From Trichococcus collinsii (GTDB taxonomy: Bacteria; Bacillota; Bacilli; Lactobacillales; Aerococcaceae): 64,000 bases of DNA. The notes beneath the pieces are model-generated. The model made no database searches and had not been told where the DNA came from. It worked only from the letters and a program-made list of their open reading frames with translations. Both the position numbers and the translations under genes were made by a program. The stretch spans positions 558,001 through 622,000 of the forward strand of contig NZ_FNQH01000002.1 in NCBI RefSeq assembly GCF_900107505.1, read 5' to 3'. Each line of letters starts with the position of its first letter. Within the stretch, counting starts at the first letter, position 1. Shown here piece by piece: positions 43,081-51,600 of this stretch.

Positions 43081-44202
43081 TTATTTCTCCGTCAACAAAC
43101 GGTGGATGGCTTTATCGACCAAGGCGATCGGCAACCCGACGATTGTATTATAGTCCCCTTCGATTCCGGAAACCCAGAGCGCGGCTTCCTCCTGGATGCC
43201 GTATGCTCCGGCTTTGTCCATCGGCTTGCCCGATGCCACGTATGCCTTCACTTCCTCCTCCATCCGATCTTCCCATTCAAAGAAGCTTACTTTCGTCTCA
43301 GAAGCAAAGGTCACTTCCTTTTCGCCCCATAAAATGCTGACACCGGTCAGTACCGAATGCGTCTTGCCTGCCATTGCGCGCAGCATCGCATAGGCATCGG
43401 CTTCATCAACCGGTTTGCCGAGGATCTTTTCGTCCAACACGACCACAGTGTCCGAACCTATGACCATCGCTTCCCTGTTCCCGTGGTGGATGACCGCTGC
43501 TTTTTCCCGAGCCAACGTTTTCACCAGTTCCATGGCAGTGTCCAAAAATGTTCCCTGTCCCGCTTCAGCGAGGATGCGTTCTTCTATCGCTTTTTCATCG
43601 ATATCCGCAGCCTGGACCGCGAAGTCCTTGATGGACAAGGACAGCAGTTCGCTGCGTCTTGGCGACTGACTCACCAAAATGATGTTCGGATCCATCTTTT
43701 CTCCCCTTTCTTCTTCAAAATGAAGTATCATGTCATACCAAACGGCGTTCCCATGCGTGGAACTCGATCTGCCGCTGTTCACCAATCCGAATTTCTCGTA
43801 GTAAGGGATCTTTTCCTCTTTGCAGCAAAGCGTCAAGCCTTTTCTGCCTGCTTGTCTGGCCGCATCGATCAGTGCAGTCAGCAACGTTTCAGCGATTCCC
43901 TGTCTTCTGTAGGCTGGACTCACATCCAATCCGAATACGCTTTGATAAGCGCCATCCGGATTATGCAGGGCAGCATCATGGTAATGGGCATCGCGGATAA
44001 TCGGCTCATCGATGACCGCGCCGTTCACGAATCCTACCAGCACGCCCTCGGCTTCGGCGACCAGAAAACTCTCTGGGAACAGCTGCAGCCGCTTGCTGAG
44101 AGCCTCAAGCGTCGCCGCCTCGATTTCCGGAAAACACGCATCCTCGATTATTTTCAATGCAGCCAAATCCTGAAGATCCGCTTTCCTGATTTCAATTTCC
44201 AT
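43081..44202 (-). CDS. GNAT acetyltransferase-Maf pyrophosphatase fusion
   Basis: One 373-residue frame with two domains. Residues 1-169 are a GNAT N-acetyltransferase: SVFGLDVSPAYRRQGIAETLLTALI is the acetyl-CoA site. Residues 170-373 are a complete Maf house-cleaning nucleotide pyrophosphatase with SQSPRRSELLS, VIGSDTVVVLDEKILGKP and the SGKPMDKAGAYGIQ motif of the dTTP/UTP (YhdE) type. The junction codes for EEERGEKMDP, and its bases include AAAGGGGAG five bases before the ATG of Met170, a good internal ribosome site. So either a fusion, or fusion plus free Maf, is made. The substrate of the acetyltransferase is unknown. Confidence 0.85.
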   Translation of the reverse strand: MEIEIRKADLQDLAALKIIEDACFPEIEAATLEALSKRLQLFPESFLVAEAEGVLVGFVNGAVIDEPIIRDAHYHDAALHNPDGAYQSVFGLDVSPAYRRQGIAETLLTALIDAARQAGRKGLTLCCKEEKIPYYEKFGLVNSGRSSSTHGNAVWYDMILHFEEERGEKMDPNIILVSQSPRRSELLSLSIKDFAVQAADIDEKAIEERILAEAGQGTFLDTAMELVKTLAREKAAVIHHGNREAMVIGSDTVVVLDEKILGKPVDEADAYAMLRAMAGKTHSVLTGVSILWGEKEVTFASETKVSFFEWEDRMEEEVKAYVASGKPMDKAGAYGIQEEAALWVSGIEGDYNTIVGLPIALVDKAIHRLLTEK

Positions 44203-44345
44203 CCTCTGATTCCTCCTTCACTGTCCATAGTTCATATTACCGACAAATCTTCGATTTTTCCAGAAAATTCCGTCTGCGTAGCCTCCCAGGGAAAAACATT
44301 GTCCGGATTGGACAAACTGCCCTCTCCCACTGATCCAGAAAGCGA

Positions 44346-44374
44346 TTGCATTACCTGTGAATCGATAGTATGAT
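44346..44374 (+). promoter_or_regulatory. Promoter of the OFA-type MFS gene
   Basis: TTGCAT (44346-44351), 17-base spacer, TATGAT (44369-44374), about 60 bases before the ATG. The divergent gap shows nothing else clear. Confidence 0.5.
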
Positions 44375-44437
44375 GACGATAGCTTGATAAAATATTCACG
44401 CAATCCATACTATCATTACCTAAGGGGGGGCTTCAAA

Positions 44438-45688
44438 ATGAACAACATCGAAAATAAATGGATGCGTGCCGCTGTCCCGGCATTGCTGATCCATTGCAGC
44501 ATCGGAACAGTCTACTGCTGGTCTTTGCTGAAGGGGGGCATCGCCGAATATATCGGTAGGCCGAAAGGTGAGGTCGAATGGGCGTTCAGCATCGCCATCT
44601 TCTTCCTTGGCATGTCGGCTGCCTTCGCGGGTAGGGTCGTGGAGAAGGACATCCACAAATCTTCCCTGATTGCGGCTGTATGTTTTGCCGCCGGGATGGC
44701 TGGAACCGGATTCTTCATCCAGCAGAAATCGCTGATTGGCATCTTTCTGACTTACGGTGTCCTGATGGGCATCGGTTGCGGCATCGGCTACCTCTCACCG
44801 GTCAAAACCCTGATGCTCTGGTTCAAAAACAATAAAGGCCTGGCTACGGGGATAGCGGTGGCCGGATTCGGATTGGCAAAGGTCATCGCCAGCCCGATCA
44901 TTGAGATGCTTTTGGGTGCGACTAACGCTGATGGTACGCTCGTTGACCCGACCCGTCTCTACAAACTGTTCTATATCCTTGCGGTTGTCTATTTCCTCAT
45001 GATGTTCTTAGGCCATCTACTATTAAAAAAACCGTCCGATTGGGTGGAAGTGCCCGTTCAGAAAAAGAGAGGTGAAAATATCCTCGACATCTTCAAGAAC
45101 AAAACCTTCATTGGCATCTGGTTGATGTTCTTCATCAACATCACATGCGGCTTGGCGCTCATCTCGCAGGAAAAGGATCTGCTGCACTTCATCGGCTTCG
45201 GTGCTGTCGGAGTGATCAGCTCATTGACGGCGCTCTTCAACGCAAGTGGCCGGCTTGGCTTTGCATCCTTCGGGGATAGGTTGAAGGACAGGAACACCAT
45301 TTATATCTGGATTTTCGGTCTGTCGATTGCTGCTACGGCAATGACGCTTTTGGCGAACGGCATCAACAACGCAATCGCTCCTTTAGTAATCATTACGCTT
45401 TGTGTCATCAATGCCGGCTACGGCGGCGGTTTCTCCAGCCTTCCACCACTGCTTGCTGACCGCTTCGGGATGAACAGCATCAGCACCATCCACGGACTGG
45501 CTTTATCGGCCTGGGCTTTTGCCGGGCTTTCGGGGAACCAATTGAGTGCCTTTATCATCGCTAAAACTGATTCTTACAACAATGTTCTTTATGTCGTCTT
45601 GGCTCTTTATACGGTCGCGCTCCTTATCAGCGCCTTCCTTCTAAGAAAAAAACCGGATGACGTGAATAAAACGAGACATCCAGCCTGA
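44438..45688 (+). CDS. OFA-family MFS transporter
   Basis: A 416-residue major facilitator with 12 membrane segments of the oxalate/formate antiporter (OFA) group. Landmarks are IHCSIGTVYCWSLL in TM1, GIGCGIGYLSPVKTLMLWF in TM4-5 and the GYGGGFSSLPPLLADRFG segment with STIHG in the second half, all conserved in this group. It probably exchanges or imports a small monocarboxylate or dicarboxylate; the substrate cannot be read from sequence. Start at the ATG behind AGGGGGGG. Single gene with terminator. Confidence 0.85.
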   Translation: MNNIENKWMRAAVPALLIHCSIGTVYCWSLLKGGIAEYIGRPKGEVEWAFSIAIFFLGMSAAFAGRVVEKDIHKSSLIAAVCFAAGMAGTGFFIQQKSLIGIFLTYGVLMGIGCGIGYLSPVKTLMLWFKNNKGLATGIAVAGFGLAKVIASPIIEMLLGATNADGTLVDPTRLYKLFYILAVVYFLMMFLGHLLLKKPSDWVEVPVQKKRGENILDIFKNKTFIGIWLMFFINITCGLALISQEKDLLHFIGFGAVGVISSLTALFNASGRLGFASFGDRLKDRNTIYIWIFGLSIAATAMTLLANGINNAIAPLVIITLCVINAGYGGGFSSLPPLLADRFGMNSISTIHGLALSAWAFAGLSGNQLSAFIIAKTDSYNNVLYVVLALYTVALLISAFLLRKKPDDVNKTRHPA

Positions 45689-45691
45689 CAG

Positions 45692-45745
45692 AAAAATCCC
45701 GGAAGATATCCATTTTGAATGGATCCTCTTCCGGGATTTTTTTTA
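45692..45745 (+). terminator. Terminator after the MFS gene
   Basis: AAAATCCCGGAAGA / TCTTCCGGGATTTT arms with an inner ATCCATT/AATGGAT stem, then poly-T. Confidence 0.92.
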
Positions 45746-45836
45746 ATTTCAGGAAAATATAAAATATTTCGAACCCAAAAGTGCATCACCGTTGGTGTTT
45801 CACATGTTTGTAAATTGTTCCTAGCACCCAATAATG

Positions 45837-45963
45837 ATGGCTAGCTTCACGGGTAAGCCCTTCGGAAATTAGATAAATCGTACCTATTGCGCTCTACGGT
45901 GCTCAGTCGGCACGATTTCCTAAATTTCTTTCAGGGCTAAGCGAACCCGTTCAGCTTTTCTTA
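45837..45963 (-). repeat. Structured intergenic repeat, short copy
   Basis: A 127-base minus-strand copy of the element at 38369-38564, beginning at the metH TAA stop with the same TAAGAAAAGC. The shared core has four substitutions in about 86 bases. In the AAATCGTGCC / GGTACGATTT arm one of them turns a G-T wobble of the long copy into an A-T pair, so pairing is retained. It lacks the 70-base two-hairpin module of the long copy. It is transcribed as the 3' end of the metF-metH operon. The 90 bases between it and the MFS terminator hold nothing I recognise. Confidence 0.8.
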
Positions 45964-48342
45964 ATTTGTACTGAAGACTTCTTCAGCTACTGCGACGCCG
46001 GCTCGGGCGTCTTTGCAGTAATAGTCCGCACCGATAGCTTTGGCGTACTTTTCTGTCAGTACGGCACCACCGACGAAGACTTTCACGGGCAGACCCGCCT
46101 CGCGCAAGGCCGTGATCGTATCCTCCATCGCAGTGACGGTCGTCGTCATCAAAGCAGAAAGTCCGACCAATTTGACCTGGTGTTGCTTGGCGACAGCGAC
46201 AACCTCCTCGATTGGGACATCTTTGCCCAGGTCGATGACGTCGTAGCCATAGTTTTCAAGCAGCACTTTCGCCAGATTCTTTCCGATATCGTGAATATCC
46301 CCTCTTACAGTGGCCATCACGATCGTCCCCTTCGATTCTAGCTTCTCATTGCCTGCAGCAAGTTTCGCACGGATCGTCTCAAAAGCTTTTCCGGCCGTTT
46401 CGGCGGCGCGGATCAGCTGAGGCAGGAAGATGTTCTTCTGTTCATAGAGCTTGCCGACTTCATCCAATGCCGGCACGATGTGATCGTCCACGACAGCCAA
46501 CGGAGTATTGTCTTTAAGCAGCACATTTGTGGCCTTCATGATGCCTGTTTCGTCGCCCTCCAAGAGCATTTCCCGGTAGGAACGGGCCGCATTTTCCTGC
46601 TTGGGCCCATCGGATTTGACCACAGCCTTTTTGTTGTTGTAGTCGATATAGTCGATAGCGCCTTCGTCTTGCCCTGAAAGAACATTGAAGGCGCGCATCG
46701 TGTCGACGATTCCGTCGGCCCCTGGGTTGATGATGACCGTATCCAATCCCGAAGTCAGGGCCATCGCAAAATAGGTGCGGTTGATCAAGGCTCGGAAAGG
46801 CAGTCCATAGGAAACATTGCTCAGCCCCAAAGTGGTCAACGCTTTCGTGTTTTCCTTGACCCAACGCAATGCCTTCAACGTCTCCATGACCGCTTTCTGC
46901 TGGGCAGCTGCAGTGAGCACCAGGCAATCGACCAACAATCTTTCGGATCCGATGCCATATGCTCCCGCTCGATCAATCAGCTTCTGGGCGACCTTGGTCC
47001 GGCCGTCAGCGTCATCCGGGATGCCCGCCTCATCCAGACACAAGGCCACGACAAAGGCGCCATATTTCTGGACAATCGGATAGATTTCAGCCATCGAGGA
47101 TTCTTTCCCGTTGACCGAATTGACGATTGCGACGCCGCTGTAGCGCCTCAAAGCTGCTTCAAGCACTTCCGGTTTGGTCGAATCGAACTGCAGCGGCGCT
47201 TCAACCAGGCCGCTCATGCCATCGATGATTTTTGTCATGTAATCCGTTTCGTCGATCATCGGCAAAGAGGTGTTGACGTCCAGCACATCCGCTCCTTTTT
47301 GGACCTGTTCGAAAGCGACTTTGATGGCCGCCAACGGATTGCCTGCCACGAATTGTTCCTTCAAAGCCTTGTTGCCTGACGGGTTGATCCGTTCACCGAT
47401 GAGGGTGATCTGGCCATCCAAGCAAACCTTCTTCTGCGCGGAACAGACATACCGCTTCAGTTTGTTGGCTTCCCGTTTCACAAAAGACACCTTGGCCTGT
47501 TCCAGATCACGGATATATTCCGGGGTCGTACCGCAGCACCCGCCGATTACGGAAACCCCCAAAACGGCCAGTTCCTTCGCGACCTCCAGATAATCTGTGG
47601 AAGCGACGTTATATTTGGCGACTCCCGCTTCAGTCACAGGGATGCCGGCATTCGCCTGCACCATCACAGGTGTGTTCGTGAAGGCCAAAATCCTTTTGAT
47701 GATGGGAATCAGTTCCTTTGGCCCCAATGAGCAGTTTACGCCCAGTACATCCACACCCAAAGCATCCAAAGAGAGCGCCATGATTTCCGGTTCGGTTCCG
47801 GTCAAGGTGTTGCCGTCCTCTGTAAATGTCATGGTCGCAAAGATCGGCAAGTTGCTGTTTTCTTTTGCAGCCAAAACGGCCGCGCGCATTTCCGCCAGAT
47901 CCGACATCGTTTCGATGAGAATCAGATCGGCTCCGGCCGCGGCTCCGATCGTCACTTGTTCGCGGAAATAGTCGTAAGCCTGGTCGAAATCAAGCAATCC
48001 AATCGGTTTCATCATCTTCCCTACCGGTCCGATATCAAGCGCCACTTTCGCCCCGGTCCCTGCCGTTGCCGCTTTGGCGATTTCGACGGCAGCAGTAATC
48101 ACTTCCGCAACGGAATAGCTGGTCTCTTGCAGTTTGTAGGCATTCGCACCGAATGTATTTGTAGTGATGAATTGTGCGCCGGCTTCGACGTATTCCCGAT
48201 GGATCCGGCCGAGCAGCTCTGGATCCTCCAGATTCAACGCTTCCGGATTTTGGCCGGCTTTCATCCCGTATGTCTGGAGCATCGTGCCCATCGCTCCATC
48301 AAAGAGAAGCAGCTCTTCTCCAATTTGTTTCCTGATATCCAT
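45961..48342 (-). CDS. metH: Cobalamin-dependent methionine synthase, short form
   Basis: Transfers methyl from 5-methyltetrahydrofolate to homocysteine through cobalamin. The 793-residue protein has the homocysteine domain (1-290, zinc Cys in GVNCSLGP and GGCCGTTPE), the pterin-binding domain (about 305-570, INPSGNKALK and VNSVNGKE), and the four-helix cap plus B12-binding domain (about 580-793) with the cobalt-ligand motif GDIHDIGKN. The C-terminal reactivation domain of full-length MetH (about 1,200 residues) is absent; it is encoded separately just upstream. Ribosome site AGGAGG. Last gene of the metF-activator-metH operon. Confidence 0.93.
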   Translation of the reverse strand: MDIRKQIGEELLLFDGAMGTMLQTYGMKAGQNPEALNLEDPELLGRIHREYVEAGAQFITTNTFGANAYKLQETSYSVAEVITAAVEIAKAATAGTGAKVALDIGPVGKMMKPIGLLDFDQAYDYFREQVTIGAAAGADLILIETMSDLAEMRAAVLAAKENSNLPIFATMTFTEDGNTLTGTEPEIMALSLDALGVDVLGVNCSLGPKELIPIIKRILAFTNTPVMVQANAGIPVTEAGVAKYNVASTDYLEVAKELAVLGVSVIGGCCGTTPEYIRDLEQAKVSFVKREANKLKRYVCSAQKKVCLDGQITLIGERINPSGNKALKEQFVAGNPLAAIKVAFEQVQKGADVLDVNTSLPMIDETDYMTKIIDGMSGLVEAPLQFDSTKPEVLEAALRRYSGVAIVNSVNGKESSMAEIYPIVQKYGAFVVALCLDEAGIPDDADGRTKVAQKLIDRAGAYGIGSERLLVDCLVLTAAAQQKAVMETLKALRWVKENTKALTTLGLSNVSYGLPFRALINRTYFAMALTSGLDTVIINPGADGIVDTMRAFNVLSGQDEGAIDYIDYNNKKAVVKSDGPKQENAARSYREMLLEGDETGIMKATNVLLKDNTPLAVVDDHIVPALDEVGKLYEQKNIFLPQLIRAAETAGKAFETIRAKLAAGNEKLESKGTIVMATVRGDIHDIGKNLAKVLLENYGYDVIDLGKDVPIEEVVAVAKQHQVKLVGLSALMTTTVTAMEDTITALREAGLPVKVFVGGAVLTEKYAKAIGADYYCKDARAGVAVAEEVFSTN

Positions 48343-48358
48343 TCCTTTGCCTCCTAGC

Positions 48359-49024
48359 TTAACTTCTGGCCGTGCAGCTGGCGTTCAGATCGCACTCGTT
48401 GCAGCTGGTGTTCCCGCAGCGATGGTTCTCCCCTTTGGAGGTGCCTTCCTCCAGAACGCCCAATATCGCCACTATCGATTTTCTTGGCGTCATCAGCATA
48501 GAATCCGTTAGATGGACCCCGATCCGCTTATCGGATTGCAATTCCCCGAGCAGCGTTTTGTTGGTGGCCAATGGAAGGTCACCATACCCTGGCGCATAGC
48601 GGAACGTCAATGCGGATCCCGCCGGCAGTTGGCTTTCGATTTCCTGCTGGCAGCAGTCCGCGATCGTCTCGACGAATGCGGAGGCGCAGGAATCAGCGAT
48701 CATGCCTAAGGTCGGCGACATCATTTTATTGCGTTCGATGAGGAGGTCTCCCTTGGCGCCTAACGTGCAGACCATGATGTAGACCTCTTTGCATCGTTTA
48801 AGCATGCGGGTGATGCTTTTTCCTTCCAGCACAACAGCAGTCCCTTTCAACGTAATTAAGCCTTCAACTGAGTGGTCCAGGAGATAGTGTCCATAAGTCC
48901 ATTTCCCGGTGATCGCCTGCTCAAACTGGGCAGCGATGGCCTCCATATCGTGCTTTGTCCGTTCGTCCGGTTGTTTGTTGCCGAAGCCAAGATACTTTGC
49001 GACCAGCTTCAGATCCGTCTTCAT
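48359..49024 (-). CDS. Stand-alone methionine synthase activation domain protein
   Basis: A 221-residue protein equivalent to the Met_synt_B12 reactivation domain of MetH, which binds SAM for reductive methylation of inactive cobalamin. Recognisable parts are VYIMVCTLGAKGD (about 82-94), DSCASAFVETIADCCQQEI (about 112-130) and the RYAPGYGDLPL segment (about 142-152). The C-terminal 20 residues contain four Cys (RCGNTSCNECDLNASC), possibly an iron-sulfur or zinc site. It overlaps metF by ATGA and precedes metH by 16 bases. Confidence 0.85.
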   Translation of the reverse strand: MKTDLKLVAKYLGFGNKQPDERTKHDMEAIAAQFEQAITGKWTYGHYLLDHSVEGLITLKGTAVVLEGKSITRMLKRCKEVYIMVCTLGAKGDLLIERNKMMSPTLGMIADSCASAFVETIADCCQQEIESQLPAGSALTFRYAPGYGDLPLATNKTLLGELQSDKRIGVHLTDSMLMTPRKSIVAILGVLEEGTSKGENHRCGNTSCNECDLNASCTARS

Positions 49025-49920
49025 CTTTGCGGCTCTTTTCTGCAGACTGCCTTGCGGACACAGGAGATGTTCTCCATAATTCTTCTTGTCGCGTCTGGCT
49101 TGTTCATCGTGTAGATATGGACGCCATCCACCCCGGAAGAAAGCAGATCGATGATCTGATCGACTGCGTAGGCGATGCCCGCTTCCTGCAGCGATGCCGG
49201 ATCGTGCGCGTATCTATCAAGTATCCGCAGGAATTTTGGCGGCAGATTGCAGCCGGAAATTTCCTGGATCCGTTTCACTTGTTTGATGTTCAGAACCGGC
49301 AATATCCCGGCGATGACCGGTTGTTCGATGCCAACGAGATCCAATTTCTCCTTGAACTGATAGAAAAGATCATTGTCGTAGAAAAGCTGCGTGATCATGA
49401 AGTCGGCACCATGATCCATTTTTCTTTTCAGATTTTTCAGGTCATCCACTTTGTTAATGGAATCGACGTGCCCTTCCGGATAGCAAGCCGCTCCAATCGA
49501 AAAATCACCTGCTGCTTTGATATCGTCGATGAGTTCGGAAGCATAACGGTATTCCGGATGCCAGTTCTTGTCCGCCAATTTTTCTTGTGGGATATCACCC
49601 CGCAAAGCTAGGATGTTTTCGATGCCGCTTTCTTTGATTGATGCTAATGTCCGTTTCATGCCCTCTTTTGTGGAGGTGCAGCCTGTCAAATGGGCAATCG
49701 ACTCGATGCCGAAATCCTTTTTAATACGCGATGCGATTTCAACCGTATTGCTTTGGGCGGTTCCGCCAGCGCCGTAAGTCACGGATATGAAATCGGGATG
49801 CAGGTCCTTCAGGTCATGCAAAGTGTCGAACACGGTGTCGAGGGAATAGCTGCTCTTCGGCGGAAAAATTTCAAACGAAACGGTAGGTTCCCCTTTACTG
49901 ATCATATCTCTAATCTTCAT
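49021..49920 (-). CDS. metF: 5,10-methylenetetrahydrofolate reductase
   Basis: Flavoprotein making 5-methyltetrahydrofolate for MetH. The 299-residue TIM-barrel protein has VSFEIFPPKS (about 13-22), SVTYGAGGT, HLTGCTSTKE, LALRGDIP, and DFMITQLFYDND, all family signatures. Start chosen at the ATG eight bases after AAGGAGG; an in-frame ATG six bases earlier is too close to the ribosome site. First gene of the methionine operon, preceded by a MET-box-like palindrome. Confidence 0.95.
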   Translation of the reverse strand: MKIRDMISKGEPTVSFEIFPPKSSYSLDTVFDTLHDLKDLHPDFISVTYGAGGTAQSNTVEIASRIKKDFGIESIAHLTGCTSTKEGMKRTLASIKESGIENILALRGDIPQEKLADKNWHPEYRYASELIDDIKAAGDFSIGAACYPEGHVDSINKVDDLKNLKRKMDHGADFMITQLFYDNDLFYQFKEKLDLVGIEQPVIAGILPVLNIKQVKRIQEISGCNLPPKFLRILDRYAHDPASLQEAGIAYAVDQIIDLLSSGVDGVHIYTMNKPDATRRIMENISCVRKAVCRKEPQR

Positions 49921-50083
49921 AATCATGTCCTCCTTCAATTTGTTCAAAGTGGCAAATCCCAAGCGCACTTACTTTGTGTACAATTGATCATGTCAGTTGA
50001 TGAATACCCGCAAGTAGTCATTTATTTCCAATAGTATGACACGGAATGAAGATATAGAGTAACACCAAAAAAATATACTTAGT

Positions 50084-50100
50084 TATAGTAAAAGACTATA
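50084..50100. promoter_or_regulatory. MET-box-like operator upstream of metF
   Basis: The 17-bp palindrome TATAGT-N5-ACTATA resembles the MET-box bound by LysR-type MtaR/MetR in Lactobacillales. It lies 164 bases upstream of the metF start and 21 bases after the LysR gene stop, partly overlapping a second half site (TATACTTAGTTATA, 50074-50087). I see no SAM riboswitch or T-box in the leader. Confidence 0.6.
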
Positions 50101-50120
50101 CCCAAAAAGGGCCGAACCCG

Positions 50121-51032
50121 TTAATTCCCGTAGGTCCGGATTACTGCTTTCAGCTCCTTGATGTAGGCTGCCGCCTGCCGGCTAATTCCGGCTTTCTTGT
50201 TGGCGATCCAACCGATCACCATCCGGTCCTCGACATCCAAAGGTACGGAAACGATGTCAGTTCCGTTCAACTCTTCACTAAGTACGCCGGTGGAGATAGT
50301 ATAGCCGTCCAAGCCGATCACTAAGTTGAACAAAGTCGCGCGGTCGCTGACGAGGATGCTTTTTTTATGGAAGACGGTGCTGAGAATCTCTTCCGAAAAA
50401 TAGAAGGAATTATGCTCGCCCTGTTCAAACGACAGGTAGGGATAATCCTCGAGATCCGCCAAGGTGACGCTCTGTTTGGACGCCAAGGGATTGCGGACGC
50501 TGACAAAGATGTGCGGTTCCGCTTCGAACAAAGGATGGAACTCCAATTGGCTTTCCTGCAGGATCTTTTTGAGCGCATTGCGGTTGAACGAATCGAGGTA
50601 GAGGATGCCGATTTCACTCTGGAAACTTTTGACGTCCTCAATGATTTCATGGGTGCGCGTCTCGCGCAAGGTGAACTTGTATTCATCCGCTCCACTCTTT
50701 TTGATCATGTTGACGAACGCGCTAACGGCGAACGCGTAGTGTTGGGTCGAAATGGAGCACAACTGCTTGGCCGGTTTCTTGTCGAGATAGCGCTGCTCCA
50801 GCAACTCCGCTTGCTCGATCACCTGCTGGGCATACTTCAGGAATTCGCTGCCTTCTGCGGTCAAGGTGATGCCTTTGGCGGTCCGGATGAACAGTTCCAA
50901 GCCAATTTCTTCCTCAAGGTCCTTGATGGCGTTCGATAGGCTAGGTTGCGAAATGAAGCATTTTTTTGCAGCTTCGTTGATCGATTTGTACTGCGCGACT
51001 GCCAGCATATATCTTAATTGTTTTAAGGTCAT
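50121..51032 (-). CDS. LysR-type regulator, probable methionine regulator
   Basis: A 303-residue LysR-type regulator. The N-terminal HTH (MTLKQLRYMLAVAQYKSINEAAKKCFISQPSLSNAIKDLEEEIG, 1-44) is followed by the effector domain, with VSVRNPLA and FSEEIL landmarks of the CysB-like group. Start at the ATG behind GGAGAGGG. It lies directly upstream of metF on the same strand, separated by the MET-box-like palindrome, so it is a candidate MtaR/MetR-type activator using O-acetylserine or homocysteine as coinducer. That assignment is inferred from context. Confidence 0.82.
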   Translation of the reverse strand: MTLKQLRYMLAVAQYKSINEAAKKCFISQPSLSNAIKDLEEEIGLELFIRTAKGITLTAEGSEFLKYAQQVIEQAELLEQRYLDKKPAKQLCSISTQHYAFAVSAFVNMIKKSGADEYKFTLRETRTHEIIEDVKSFQSEIGILYLDSFNRNALKKILQESQLEFHPLFEAEPHIFVSVRNPLASKQSVTLADLEDYPYLSFEQGEHNSFYFSEEILSTVFHKKSILVSDRATLFNLVIGLDGYTISTGVLSEELNGTDIVSVPLDVEDRMVIGWIANKKAGISRQAAAYIKELKAVIRTYGN

Positions 51033-51197
51033 CTGTCTTCCCTCTCCTCTCGCTGCTTTGGCCGCCTCAGCGGTTATTTGGCATGTTTTTTTGATTCTGC
51101 CTCGATTATACCAGATGGGTTCCCGCACGGCCAAGGACGGGCTGATGCGCATCGGAAAAACGATGCCTGCTCCGGCCAGACTTGTCTTCATCGGAGC

Positions 51198-51244
51198 AAA
51201 AAAAGATCGGCGCGGCAGCATTTCAATATGCTTCCGCGCCGATC
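51198..51244 (-). terminator. Terminator after the 84-residue gene
   Basis: Minus-strand GATCGGCGCGG / CCGCGCCGATC with inner AGCAT/ATGCT, then TTTTTTT. Confidence 0.9.
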
Positions 51245-51249
51245 AGATG

Positions 51250-51504
51250 CTATTTTTTCCGGCTGACTTTTTCCTCTATCGTGCGTTCGAAGCTTTCTTG
51301 GTTGTCAACCACCGCGATAGGAGCGTACTCCGGCCATGCCTCTTCCAAGGCTTCCGCGGAGTCTCCGCTCAGCAGGAGCACCTCGATTTTCCGGCCGAAA
51401 CGTTGCTCCAATTCTTCCGAATAGCCCATAATCGATGGCACTGCATCGATTGCGATCGCTGCACTGCCGTTCTTTTTGAATGTCCTTGCTACTACGAATT
51501 TCAT
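51250..51504 (-). CDS. Small hypothetical protein
   Basis: An 84-residue soluble protein, MKFVVARTFKKNG..AIAIDAVPSIMGYSEELEQRFGRKIEVLLLSGD.., predicted as alternating strand and helix with a basic C-terminus. I do not recognise the family. It has its own strong terminator 6 bases after the stop, which supports a real gene. It stands between the LysR and polymer-forming protein genes on the same strand. Confidence 0.5.
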   Translation of the reverse strand: MKFVVARTFKKNGSAAIAIDAVPSIMGYSEELEQRFGRKIEVLLLSGDSAEALEEAWPEYAPIAVVDNQESFERTIEEKVSRKK

Positions 51505-51600
51505 AGATTCACCTCAGGGTCCATTATAGCAAAAAGGCCACGCTACCGGTGAAAAAAATTGGCGATTCCGTTGCTGATTCCACACTTTCGGATCGGCTCC

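Noticed and set aside
44218-44403. 61-codon frame in the gap between GNAT-Maf and the MFS gene
   Set aside because: No ribosome site, atypical composition, and it crosses the MFS promoter.
49921-50120. SAM riboswitch or T-box upstream of metF
   Set aside because: No S-box stems, T-box sequence or terminator seen; only the MET-box-like palindrome.
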